From assembly GCA_964466625.1 (NCBI GenBank), contig CAYXQF010000016.1, positions 1-29,327 of the forward strand: a DNA stretch of 29,327 nucleotides, given 5' to 3'. Positions 21,442-29,327 of this stretch are shown one piece after another. Under the pieces are notes generated by a model that was not told the origin of the DNA, did not search any database, and saw only the letters and a list, made by a program, of their open reading frames with translations. This DNA is from QALR01 sp964466625. Lineage in GTDB: Bacteria; Bacillota; Clostridia; Oscillospirales; CAG-272. A program made the position numbers and the translations under genes. The first letter of the stretch is position 1. The number at the start of each line of letters is the position of its first letter.

Positions 21442-23259
21442 TTATTCCACAGTCAAGGTAAAAATACCCTCTGCCATCTCTCCCGTATGGAAACAGATGC
21501 GATAAATATCCACACCGCGCCATGCGTTGATGATGGCGATATCTTCGATTTCGATGCGTTCTGCCTTAGCAGTAAGTCTTTCATCAAAGGTCACGCGTCT
21601 GCCGCCCATCAAGGTGATCACGTTTTCTTCCACAGTAGGTTTGCCTAAAACGAGCAGATGGAATTCCACATCTTTCGGGCTTTGCAAAGAAAATTCATCG
21701 GTGATCTGCACCTTTCCATTTTCAAGAACACCCGAACGGCGGTAAGAAATAAGTCCGCTCTCCTCGGGATATGCTTTTTCGAGATTCATCGCAAGTTTAC
21801 CCGAAGCTTCGTCATAAACGAGGTTTTCCGCTTTATATCGGAAGCCGTCCTTTTGCTCCACACCGCCGAAGCTCGGCAAATTATGATAGCAGGAGCGCAT
21901 CGTCCAGATGGTATAGCGGTTTTCATTGAAGGTGTTGGCGGTGTATGTACCGACGCCTGCGTCGATGATGATCGGTTCGCCGTCCGCATAAACGACGAAC
22001 TGACCGACGTCATTGTGGTTGTGGTTTTCTTGGTTATGGCCACCCTTGATCGCAAGATAAAGTCCCTTCGCAGGATTCTGCGATTCTCTTGCCACCATCA
22101 CGCCGAGGTGCGGCAAAAAGACCTTGGTGGGATAGGTGAACTGCGCATCATCAGCAGACAAAACCTCACCCAGATTTTTGATCTCGCGGTACATATGATA
22201 GCGGAAATCGACCGTTTCATCGGGGGAATAATGACCAAGCGCGAAATTTTCAAGCATTTTCGAGCCGCATCTTCTGCCGAAGCGCGCGATCATCGAATAG
22301 CGAAGTCCCACACGAGGGCCGCAATCGGCAAAATTGAGATAATAATCGCCGCAGATATTGGCTTTTGCCATATATTCACCCATCGCGCGGATCTCGGGTG
22401 TCCCAAAAACGTCCACAGCGCCTGCGGTCATATCGTAAAGCGTTTCCAGCGAATCGAAGCAGGAAGCGCCTGCCGCCGTCCAGTAGTTGGGGCCTTCGTC
22501 ACAGCCGCCGTCCGCAGGATAATAGGAAAGGAAATTATCGAGCACGTCCATCGCCTTTTTGACAACGTTGCGGCGATTTTCGAAATCGGGCTCAATGAGC
22601 GCCGCCGAAAGAAGAACATTTTCCGTGATCCAGGGATTCCAGTTATTGACGTTGGGACGAACGTAGCCCATCCAGTTGTAATCTGTGTAATTCAGATACG
22701 GATCCAGCACGCGGCGGCGAACCTCCAAAAGCACACGCTCGGAGATGTATTTGGAAACCGCGTCCAGCTTATCGCGAAGAAGATAGACCGTCATGGAAAG
22801 CATCGCACCCGTTTCTGCGGCAAAAAGGTCAACGATCGTCACATTCGGCTTGAAGCAACGCGGAAGCTTACTGTCCGCTTTGTCGCGGACTTGGTTGTGT
22901 GCGGGAATAACCCAAGTCGCTTCATCACAAATGAGCCAGATGCCGTCAATGATCTTTTCGAGGAAGCGTCCTTTTCCTTCGATATATTCCGCAAGCATCA
23001 GACTTCTGACGATGTTTCTTCTTAAATAATAAAGATCGTCATGCGTCTTGCGGTCGCCTGTTTTGCTGAAGATCATGTACTGATGTGCAAGCAGAAGCGG
23101 AAAATCTTGTTTTGCATATTCTTCCGCCACGGCGATGACGGCTTTTTTCTTTTCTTCTGTAATATGGATACCTCCAGCATCACGGAAAAGCTCAAATTCT
23201 TCCATAGGGAGCGTATACATCGCGCCCTTTTCGATCAGAGGTCTTAAAATTCGTTTCAT
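21442..23259 (-). CDS. Heparinase II/III-family polysaccharide lyase or hydrolase
   Basis: 605 residues without signal peptide. The N-terminal two thirds are an (alpha/alpha) toroid with NVNNWNPWITEN at its centre; the C-terminal part is the heparinase II/III beta-sandwich. The family motif is clear: NHNHND with His 413, His 415 and Asp 417, followed by GQFVVYADGEPIIIDAG and a Tyr. Members cut uronic-acid-containing polymers by beta-elimination; the precise substrate (heparin, alginate, hyaluronan or another) is not evident. I chose ATG 23259, which has GGAG 11 bases upstream. The longer open frame to 23676 only reads through a palindromic repeat into the end of the upstream gene. The order GH28-like, SGNH, GH106-like, heparinase-like suggests one acidic-glycan pathway. 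Confidence 0.85.
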   Translation of the reverse strand: MKRILRPLIEKGAMYTLPMEEFELFRDAGGIHITEEKKKAVIAVAEEYAKQDFPLLLAHQYMIFSKTGDRKTHDDLYYLRRNIVRSLMLAEYIEGKGRFLEKIIDGIWLICDEATWVIPAHNQVRDKADSKLPRCFKPNVTIVDLFAAETGAMLSMTVYLLRDKLDAVSKYISERVLLEVRRRVLDPYLNYTDYNWMGYVRPNVNNWNPWITENVLLSAALIEPDFENRRNVVKKAMDVLDNFLSYYPADGGCDEGPNYWTAAGASCFDSLETLYDMTAGAVDVFGTPEIRAMGEYMAKANICGDYYLNFADCGPRVGLRYSMIARFGRRCGSKMLENFALGHYSPDETVDFRYHMYREIKNLGEVLSADDAQFTYPTKVFLPHLGVMVARESQNPAKGLYLAIKGGHNQENHNHNDVGQFVVYADGEPIIIDAGVGTYTANTFNENRYTIWTMRSCYHNLPSFGGVEQKDGFRYKAENLVYDEASGKLAMNLEKAYPEESGLISYRRSGVLENGKVQITDEFSLQSPKDVEFHLLVLGKPTVEENVITLMGGRRVTFDERLTAKAERIEIEDIAIINAWRGVDIYRICFHTGEMAEGIFTLTVE

Positions 23260-23281
23260 GATATTTTCTCCTTTCCGAGCA

Positions 23282-23354
23282 TTGGGACGCTGTCCCAAGC
23301 CCTGCAAGGGCTCTGCCCTTGACCTGCCCAAGGGAAATGTCCCTTGGGAATCCC
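23282..23354. repeat. CCAAGGGA palindromic repeat, copy 4 (longest)
   Basis: Three perfect hairpins in series: TTGGGAC-GCT-GTCCCAA (23282-23298), CAAGGGC-TCT-GCCCTTG (23305-23321) and CCCAAGGGA...TCCCTTGGG (23327-23348), ending in AATCCC. It fills the gap between the GH106-like and heparinase-like genes. Confidence 0.8.
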
Positions 23355-23365
23355 AATGTAAGTGA

Positions 23366-26122
23366 TTAGTCTTTTCGATTGCTGAGAGAAACGTGCGCAA
23401 AGCAGTAATCGTCGCGCCAGCGTTCTCCCGCGTTACCACGGAACCAGAGGCAAGGCTCTTTATAGAAAGCGCCCGGGCCGACCGCATAGCTTTCGCCCTC
23501 TGCGAGATGGAAGGGACCTTGCATATTGCGCAGGTTACCGACAAGTGTGAGTGTGATCTCATTTTCACCAAGATGCAAAAGGTTCGATACGTCTGCGCGG
23601 AAAGGTTCCCACATAAAGGTTCCGACCTTTTTGCCGTTGATGCCCGCATGGACCACGTTGATGCCCATCTTTTCAAAATCGAGCATCATATCGGTGTTTT
23701 CCGCTGTAAATTTTTTAGAAACGGTGATCTCACCTGCAAAGAAAAGGAAGCCTTGCTGTTCGATATTTTGCAGGGTGATATATCTTCTCGGCGCGGTGAT
23801 ACGCGGACTTCCTGTAAAACGGCAAGCATTTCGGGGTAGATCTGCAAAAGCACCGACACTCTCTACGTCAAAATCCCCCACAAGATAGATCTGTTCGATC
23901 TCCATATCAAAGGTGAGCTTATTCTTTTCGGATTCAAATTCACGGCTCTTGCGGATATTTTCATAAACCGCAGCAGATTGCTCGAAGTCCACGTCAAGGA
24001 CGATGGTATTTTCGCCCTTCTGAAAATAGGACGTGATATCCAGCTTACGGAAAGATTTATCGTGGAAATAACCGCGATCTGTTTTTTCGATTTTCACACC
24101 GTTGACCGTGATATCAAAAATTTCAGGCGTTTCTACGGCAAGGAAGATAAATTCCGGTTTATAATCTGCTTCCACGGTGTAGACCATTTGGATATGCGTC
24201 TTTTTCATGCGGTCGATCGCGCGATACATGGCATTCAGCACGTAACCGTGTTTTTCTTCAAGCACGCCGTCAAAATAATAATCGCAATAATCAAGAGTAA
24301 GGCTGTTTTCGCTCGCCGCTGTGATCTCCCACTCGCCGGAAAGGTCGATGGGTGCAAGTTTTTTCGATGCAGGAACGGGTTTTCTGCCCGTACGATCGTC
24401 GATCAGCATGAGTGATTCGTGTTTTTTGAATTCATGCTTACCACCAAAATCCGAAAGTTCACCCGTCACGGGATCAAGAATCTTATTGCCCACGGGGATC
24501 GTGGCAAGATAGCTGTTTTCTGTGCTGTTGACAAAATAATATACGTCGTATTCGTCCGTATGGCGTTCGCAATACGTAATTTCAGGGATATCAATGACGT
24601 AATTCGCATAGATTCTGTCCGCCGATGTGATCACGCCGCCGTTTGCTTCGTACTCGGCAAGAAGTTTTCCTGTATTCGCAAGATATATTTCATGCTTCGG
24701 AAGAATGATCTTGTTGTATGCTTTTTCACCAATGATAAGCGTTTTTCCTTCCACTCTGCCGTGGCGTTCCATCATGATCTCGTCACCGAGATGGAAATTG
24801 ACGTGCTTCTTTTCCAGCGTGTCGATGGTCGCCATAAGATCATCGTGATATTCACGGATCTTCGCATAAGAGGAGCTTTTTTCCTTGCCCTGCTTCAGAT
24901 CATCGTTATCGTCAAAGAGCGCCCATGCGGTGGTTTGATTATGAAGAACGAGGGTATCCACGCGATCGTCCCCCTCAGAAAGGATCATACCGATGCGGCT
25001 CATCGCGTCATTGAACATTTTGTAATCCTTCCACCAGGGCTGTTGGATATACATCGCAGGCGGATAGTCACGCTTACGAAGTCCTCGGTTGGAATAGCCT
25101 TCCAGATGCTGACAAAGAAGATTGATGCCGCGCACCATCTGATATTCATAGATCCATTTCAGCTCGTCATGTCCCACGTTGTGACCGCAAAGCGCAAAAG
25201 TTTCGGAAAGCACCTGCTTTTTGCCCATCTGCTGTGCGACGGAGCGGAGCTGATGCGTAGTCAGACTCGGATTATTATGTCTGCCGAGCCAATCCATGCC
25301 CGGAATGTGGAAATATTCGTAATGCGGCATACAAGCGCCGTTGGAGAAGATCTGAGAAGTGAGCGTTTCTTCCAGAACGAGATGTCCCGTGAACTGAAAT
25401 TCATGTGCTTCACACCAATCGTAGATCTGCTTCATGAAGTTTTTGGAGAAAAGCTCCGTGACCATTTTCCAGAAGCGCACACGCGTCATTTTATAGTCGC
25501 CCACGGGTTTGAAAAGCTCGGGAAGATGCGGAATCAGCTCGTCCCCATAAGCTTTTTGATATTCTTCGGGCATGATAAAACTCCACGGAATACCATTTCG
25601 GGAGATCTGCGGCTCATCGGTGAAAAAGCCGTCGATCTTGCCTTTCATTTTTTCATAATACGGCTCATAGATCTCATCGAGAAAATCTTTGATCACGGCA
25701 CCGTCAAGCGTATCGACGTAGTAAGGATTCACGTCAAAATAGAAATGATAGCCGCCGATGTTTGCGATGGTGTGCTCGGTCTCTGCTTCGCCTTCCTCAT
25801 AGCGAAGATATTTTTGCTGATAGCGAAGGCCTTTGCCGTTAACAATGCCGCCGCCAAAGCCGCTGGGCCAACCGTTTTCGTCATAAGCCCATGGGTGCAT
25901 ACCGCACTTCGCCGCCTCTTCGGCACCTGCTTCGATGTTATCAAACCATTCTTTTCCCATGTATTCGGTCTGCAAACCGCCGCGCGCGTGCATAAAGAAG
26001 CCGCCGATGCCCGCTTCGTTCATCTTGCGGACTTGTTCACGGGTTTCTTCTGTATCGAGTTTTTCGTTCCATGACCAAAAAGGTATGGGACGGTATTTTT
26101 TGTCTATATTTTTGAAATCCAT
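23366..26122 (-). CDS. GH106-like glycoside hydrolase (putative alpha-L-rhamnosidase)
   Basis: 918 residues, no signal peptide. The N-terminus has the pattern PFWSWNEKLD, GIGGFFMHARGG and YDENGWPSGFGGG, typical of GH106 and related barrel enzymes. In the middle, SETFALCGH, INLLCQHLEGYSNRGLRKRDYPP and QQPWW continue the same fold. The C-terminal third (from about 620) contains beta-sandwich domains like those of GH2, with NGKKVGTFMWEPFRADVS near the end. GH106 enzymes remove alpha-L-rhamnose, for example from rhamnogalacturonan; the substrate here is inferred. I chose ATG 26122, with AAAGGA 10 bases upstream. The longer frame to 26185 starts inside a palindromic repeat. Repeats flank the gene on both sides. 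Confidence 0.8.
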   Translation of the reverse strand: MDFKNIDKKYRPIPFWSWNEKLDTEETREQVRKMNEAGIGGFFMHARGGLQTEYMGKEWFDNIEAGAEEAAKCGMHPWAYDENGWPSGFGGGIVNGKGLRYQQKYLRYEEGEAETEHTIANIGGYHFYFDVNPYYVDTLDGAVIKDFLDEIYEPYYEKMKGKIDGFFTDEPQISRNGIPWSFIMPEEYQKAYGDELIPHLPELFKPVGDYKMTRVRFWKMVTELFSKNFMKQIYDWCEAHEFQFTGHLVLEETLTSQIFSNGACMPHYEYFHIPGMDWLGRHNNPSLTTHQLRSVAQQMGKKQVLSETFALCGHNVGHDELKWIYEYQMVRGINLLCQHLEGYSNRGLRKRDYPPAMYIQQPWWKDYKMFNDAMSRIGMILSEGDDRVDTLVLHNQTTAWALFDDNDDLKQGKEKSSSYAKIREYHDDLMATIDTLEKKHVNFHLGDEIMMERHGRVEGKTLIIGEKAYNKIILPKHEIYLANTGKLLAEYEANGGVITSADRIYANYVIDIPEITYCERHTDEYDVYYFVNSTENSYLATIPVGNKILDPVTGELSDFGGKHEFKKHESLMLIDDRTGRKPVPASKKLAPIDLSGEWEITAASENSLTLDYCDYYFDGVLEEKHGYVLNAMYRAIDRMKKTHIQMVYTVEADYKPEFIFLAVETPEIFDITVNGVKIEKTDRGYFHDKSFRKLDITSYFQKGENTIVLDVDFEQSAAVYENIRKSREFESEKNKLTFDMEIEQIYLVGDFDVESVGAFADLPRNACRFTGSPRITAPRRYITLQNIEQQGFLFFAGEITVSKKFTAENTDMMLDFEKMGINVVHAGINGKKVGTFMWEPFRADVSNLLHLGENEITLTLVGNLRNMQGPFHLAEGESYAVGPGAFYKEPCLWFRGNAGERWRDDYCFAHVSLSNRKD

Positions 26123-26137
26123 AGTATTATTCCTTTC

Positions 26138-26184
26138 GGGGCTTTGCCCCAAACCCCACCAAGGGACGTATCCCTTGGAACCCA
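26138..26184. repeat. CCAAGGGA palindromic repeat, copy 5
   Basis: GGGGC-TTT-GCCCC (26138-26150), then CCAAGGGA (26159-26166) with TCCCTTGG (26171-26178), then AACCC. It faces copy 6 across about 50 bases. Confidence 0.75.
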
Positions 26185-26225
26185 ACTTGGGGGTTCATAT
26201 CAAAATAATATCCCTTTTCCACATC

Positions 26226-26257
26226 GGGATTCCAAAGGGGTGCGCCCCTTTGGCAGA
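26226..26257. repeat. CCAAGGGA palindromic repeat, copy 6 (inverted)
   Basis: GGGATT, then CCAAAGGGG (26232-26240) and CCCCTTTGG (26245-26253). The orientation is opposite to copy 5, the same facing arrangement as copies 1 and 2. Confidence 0.75.
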
Positions 26258-26271
26258 GCCTCAACGCAAAC

Positions 26272-26305
26272 AAGGCAAAGCATACCCAAAGGTACGCCTT
26301 GCCTT
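26272..26305 (-). terminator. Hairpin after SGNH hydrolase gene
   Basis: 15-base arms 26272-26286 and 26291-26305 with a 4-nt loop. The two non-matching positions become G-U pairs only in minus-strand RNA, which fits a structure selected in that transcript. The tail is weak in U, so it may only be a partial terminator. Confidence 0.55.
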
Positions 26306-26310
26306 ATGCT

Positions 26311-27300
26311 TTAACGGATATATTTTTCGAGTTCTTTGCCCAAATTTTCGGCGTAGATAAGGAACCCGATGTCATTCGGGTGCAAAACCTTATCGGAATA
26401 AAATTCGGGAAGATGTGCCACGAGGTCGTAGCCGTCCACGGTCGCGATGCGTTTTCTCTTGGCAGTAGCACCGATGGCAAGCGCCGTTTCACGGAAATCA
26501 CCGGTGGGTCTGTTGACACCTGCGGCATCGCCTCTCCAGATGGGAGAAACACAAACGATGTGAACCGCGCGAGAGAGAAGCTTCATTTTATCAATAAGTG
26601 CCGCTTCTTTTTCGAGGATCTCTTCTCGGGAAGAAGCCTTCGCCCAATCGTTCGTACCAAAAGCGATCACAATGAGATCGGGTGCGAAATCCATCGCGGT
26701 ATCCACGAAATCGGGATCAAAGACCTCGCCGCCGATCGCTTGGTTGAGCACTTCTGCGTCAAAACGGCGTGCAAGGCAGTTCACGTAGGAAAGGGACGGA
26801 TATAAAGCGTCATAACCCTGCGTGATGCTGTCACCCACGAAAAGGATCTTCTTCGTCGGTTTCACTGCGCGAAGCACCGTCGCACCTGTAAGCGCCGCGT
26901 TTTTCACGGAAAGACAGGTGAGATTGGGCATATAAAGCGTCACACGGTGGAAGCCTTCGGGCAAGGAAAACGAAACGCTTCCCTCACATTCAGCTTCTTT
27001 CGATTTCGGATCGTAATGCTCTGCGAGAGCGCCGTCGATATAAAGGTCAATGCCATAAAAAAGACGGGTAGACGCGATCTTCATTTTGTAATCTAAGGAA
27101 AAGGACTCGGCATCGGTATGGAAATCAAAGCGCATACCGGCAGTCGCGAAGATCTTCAAAAAACCTTCGGGATTTCTTTTCGCGTAATATTCCTTCTGCG
27201 CTTCGGTGAAGCGGGAAAAGGAAAGGTAGCCTTCCTCGTCCACCTCCGTGCGGAGATGACCGAGGGTGATATTTTCAAGCGTTTCTTTGTTCAAAAGCAT
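26311..27300 (-). CDS. SGNH/GDSL hydrolase with N-terminal beta domain (putative carbohydrate esterase)
   Basis: 329 residues, no signal peptide. Residues 1 to about 145 form a beta-rich domain of the kind found before esterase domains in carbohydrate esterases. The SGNH blocks follow: FVGDSITQGY with nucleophile Ser 158, Gly 190/191 in IGGEVF, GTND with Asn 217, and His 307 in LHPND. The catalytic Asp normally sits three residues before the His (DxxH); here the nearest Asp is 303, four before. Such enzymes remove acetyl groups from polysaccharides, and rhamnogalacturonan acetylesterases belong to this fold. GAGGAA lies 9 bases before ATG 27300. The gene lies 77 bases after the GH28-like gene and is probably cotranscribed. 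Confidence 0.85.
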   Translation of the reverse strand: MLLNKETLENITLGHLRTEVDEEGYLSFSRFTEAQKEYYAKRNPEGFLKIFATAGMRFDFHTDAESFSLDYKMKIASTRLFYGIDLYIDGALAEHYDPKSKEAECEGSVSFSLPEGFHRVTLYMPNLTCLSVKNAALTGATVLRAVKPTKKILFVGDSITQGYDALYPSLSYVNCLARRFDAEVLNQAIGGEVFDPDFVDTAMDFAPDLIVIAFGTNDWAKASSREEILEKEAALIDKMKLLSRAVHIVCVSPIWRGDAAGVNRPTGDFRETALAIGATAKRKRIATVDGYDLVAHLPEFYSDKVLHPNDIGFLIYAENLGKELEKYIR

Positions 27301-27377
27301 GATAACATTCCTCTTTTTTTAAAGCACACAACGTCTTGCATCAGCAAAACGGTGCGTGCGTAAGCTTTGGCGTTTGC

Positions 27378-29327
27378 TTAGTTTTCGTAATCGAAATATG
27401 CGATATCGGGACGTGCGTCCTCTTTGTCAAGCATGATCTCGCTGTCGCGAACGATAAAGTTCTTTGCGTAGCGCACGGTGAATTTCGAGCCTGCGGACAT
27501 ACCGTGGCGGTCATATTCGGGGTAGCGCTTGTCGATGGTTCTGGGGCAACCGGGGGTTTCCTGAACGCCGCCGGGAAGCTCGAAGTGGCATCTTTCAAAG
27601 ACAACGTCTTCGATTCTCTGGTTTTCATTCTGACCGACAACCATCACTTCACGAATGGTCTTGGTGTGGCTGAAGGGATACGGCTTTTCAAAACGAAGAT
27701 CACGGAAGGTCACGTTCTTGATATAACCAAATCTTTCGGGAATGCCTTCTTTTCTGGGAAGACGGTTTCTGTCACCGACGGTGATGTAAACGGGCGCGCC
27801 AACGTCGGTCATGTCGATGCGTTCAAAGAGAACGTTTTCCACCTCTGCACCGTCCACGGTTTCGAGAGAAACGCCGCAACGGTTGACGTTCTTAACGGTA
27901 CAGCCGCGAATATTCGCGTCCCTCAGGCAATAGTAAGTATCTGTACCGAATTTGATGCCGGAAGCCAAGCTCTGGATCATCATATCGTCCACTTCGATGT
28001 TGTAGCAACCAACGGGATCGGAGCTCTTGAAGCAAAGACCGTCGTCACCTGCCATGACGTTACAGCCGTAGATGGTCATATCGTGGCAGTCAACGGGGTC
28101 GATACCATCACGGTTCGGGGTGTTCATGCAGTCGAGGTTCAAACCGCGAATAAGCACGTTGCCGCTGGAAAGCGGAACAACCGTCCAGAAGCAGGAGCTC
28201 TTGAAATTAAGGTGTTCCACGGTTACGGTTTCGGAATAAGTGATATATACAAGGTCAGGGCGTGCGTCTTCCACACGTCTGTCACCCAGCGGATCGTTCA
28301 TTTTGAAGCGATATCTGCCGTTACCATCGAGCATACCACCGCCCGTCACACGAACGTTGGAAATTTCATGACCGTAAACAAGACCTCTGCCGAGCTGTCT
28401 GTGTGCGCAAAGGCTTGCGTGGGGCTGCTGGAGCGGATATTCACCGTGATCCTGTGTACCAAGGATCGTCGCGCTCTTATCCACGAAGAGCGTCATATCG
28501 GAACGGAGGAAAAGTTCACCGGAGAAGAAAGTGCCGTCTTTGACGAGGACGGTACCGCCCGTGTAAGCCGCGTCGTCGATCGCTTTCTGGATCGCCGCGG
28601 TGTCGAGTGTCTTGCCGTCGCCCACAGCGTTGTAGGGTGCTTTTGTTACGTCAAATACGGGAGCGTTCGGGATCACGCCGCGGGAGAAATCTGCCGCGTC
28701 ATAGATGCGGATACGGTTCACAAGGAGTCTTGTGCCGCTTTCCGCACTGTAAACGATACGGGAAGCTTCGCTGATAGGCTCGATGAATTTGAAGCCCTTC
28801 GCGCGAACCGCACCGTCGACCATGAGGTCATAAGTGCCTTTTTCGGTATCGAGTGTTACTTTCACCTGATACCAGTTGCCTGCAGGATAGTACTGCCAGT
28901 CTACAAGACCTTCATAAAGCTCAATCCATTTGTCACCACAGGTCGCGTAAACACAGTTTTTATAGAATGCCACGCGCATCGCGGTCTTACCGTCTTTATC
29001 GGTGATCGCAGGCGCGATGACAAATTTTTCATCATCTGCGTGAACCTTGGTTTCCACAGTCACGATGCCGCTGATCGCAGGGAAAAGGAATTCTGCGGAA
29101 GCGTCGTTTTCATCAGAGGAAGCAAGAGAGAAGCTTTTATCGCTTTCAAAAGGAAGAGGAGCAAGCTCTGCTTTTGCATTTGCGGAGAGGTTCATGCATG
29201 CAATATCGGAGATAAATTCTTCTTTCACCGCATAAACTTCGGTGTCATCGAAAAGATAGAGGTTATCAAGATCACCCACGCCATCGCAGGAGAAACCGAT
29301 GGCAACGGGCTTTTCATCGGAAAGAAC
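27378..29327 (-). CDS. GH28-like polygalacturonase-family protein with lectin-like domain, N-terminus cut by window
   Basis: The frame is open to the window edge with no stop, so the start lies beyond it; the 649 visible codons are the C-terminal part. The first 200 or so residues form a concanavalin-like beta-sandwich (LamG/DUF1080 type, with WYQVKVTLD and a VDGAVRAKG turn). Then comes a right-handed beta-helix starting with FDVTKAPYNAVGDGKTLDTAAIQKAIDDA in shortened form. GH28 motifs are NRDGID (about 28099-28116) and GDDG (28039-28050), holding the three catalytic Asp. The usual GHG with catalytic His is replaced by ASGIKFGT. Family activity is cleavage of polygalacturonan or rhamnogalacturonan. 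Whether it is secreted cannot be seen. Confidence 0.82.
   Translation of the reverse strand, partial: VLSDEKPVAIGFSCDGVGDLDNLYLFDDTEVYAVKEEFISDIACMNLSANAKAELAPLPFESDKSFSLASSDENDASAEFLFPAISGIVTVETKVHADDEKFVIAPAITDKDGKTAMRVAFYKNCVYATCGDKWIELYEGLVDWQYYPAGNWYQVKVTLDTEKGTYDLMVDGAVRAKGFKFIEPISEASRIVYSAESGTRLLVNRIRIYDAADFSRGVIPNAPVFDVTKAPYNAVGDGKTLDTAAIQKAIDDAAYTGGTVLVKDGTFFSGELFLRSDMTLFVDKSATILGTQDHGEYPLQQPHASLCAHRQLGRGLVYGHEISNVRVTGGGMLDGNGRYRFKMNDPLGDRRVEDARPDLVYITYSETVTVEHLNFKSSCFWTVVPLSSGNVLIRGLNLDCMNTPNRDGIDPVDCHDMTIYGCNVMAGDDGLCFKSSDPVGCYNIEVDDMMIQSLASGIKFGTDTYYCLRDANIRGCTVKNVNRCGVSLETVDGAEVENVLFERIDMTDVGAPVYITVGDRNRLPRKEGIPERFGYIKNVTFRDLRFEKPYPFSHTKTIREVMVVGQNENQRIEDVVFERCHFELPGGVQETPGCPRTIDKRYPEYDRHGMSAGSKFTVRYAKNFIVRDSEIMLDKEDARPDIAYFDYEN

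Noticed and set aside
23260..23676. N-terminal extension of the heparinase-like protein
   Set aside because: The extension runs through repeat copy 4 and the 3' end of the GH106-like gene, and ATG 23259 has a good ribosome binding site.

Overview
The window looks like chromosome from an anaerobic, probably gut-dwelling Clostridia-type Bacillota. The evidence is the strong AGGAGG-like ribosome binding sites, the TTGACA/TATAAT promoters with 17-bp spacers, the lipoprotein signals, a Na+-translocating decarboxylase beta subunit, a DUF1576 membrane protein, and intergenic palindromic repeats of a kind I recall from uncultured gut Clostridia. No genus can be named from the sequence. I saw no rRNA, tRNA, CRISPR array, transposase or phage gene.

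Left part (1-7.9 kb): the end of a membrane protein gene; a GH94 glycoside phosphorylase with its own promoter and terminator; a small membrane-anchored XRE regulator; a GH4 NAD-dependent glycosidase resembling the alpha-galacturonidase LplD (minus strand); and, divergent from it, a decarboxylase beta subunit followed by a 56-residue gamma-like protein too short for ordinary gene calling.

Middle (7.9-18.7 kb): a minus-strand operon oppA-oppB-oppC-oppD-oppF plus a small DUF3899-like membrane gene. Every component except OppB is clearly larger than usual. OppD carries about 385 extra residues inside its ATPase domain, OppC about 170 extra extracytoplasmic residues, OppF about 50, and OppA has 829 residues in all. 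OppD has also lost all four C-terminal cysteines. A strong promoter, a leader with two overlapping perfect hairpins and a structured oppA-oppB spacer suggest tuned expression. A DUF1576 membrane protein is transcribed divergently.

Right part (18.8-29.3 kb, all minus strand): an Ig-like lipoprotein, a helicase IV-like UvrD-family helicase, then a carbohydrate block comprising a heparinase II/III-fold lyase, a GH106-like enzyme, an SGNH esterase with an N-terminal beta domain, and a GH28-like enzyme cut off by the window edge. The complete enzymes lack signal peptides, so breakdown of an acidic, probably pectin- or rhamnogalacturonan-like glycan would take place in the cytoplasm after oligosaccharide import. 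GH94 and GH4 fit the same theme. No classical sugar transporter is present, so the enlarged Opp system is a possible (unproven) importer.

Six copies of a palindromic repeat with CCAAGGGA/TCCCTTGG-type arms, and one copy of a different repeat, sit in the gaps between genes. Several of the sequences that lengthen apparent reading frames (upstream of the heparinase-like and GH106-like genes) are these repeats, so I moved those starts downstream to AUGs with a ribosome binding site.
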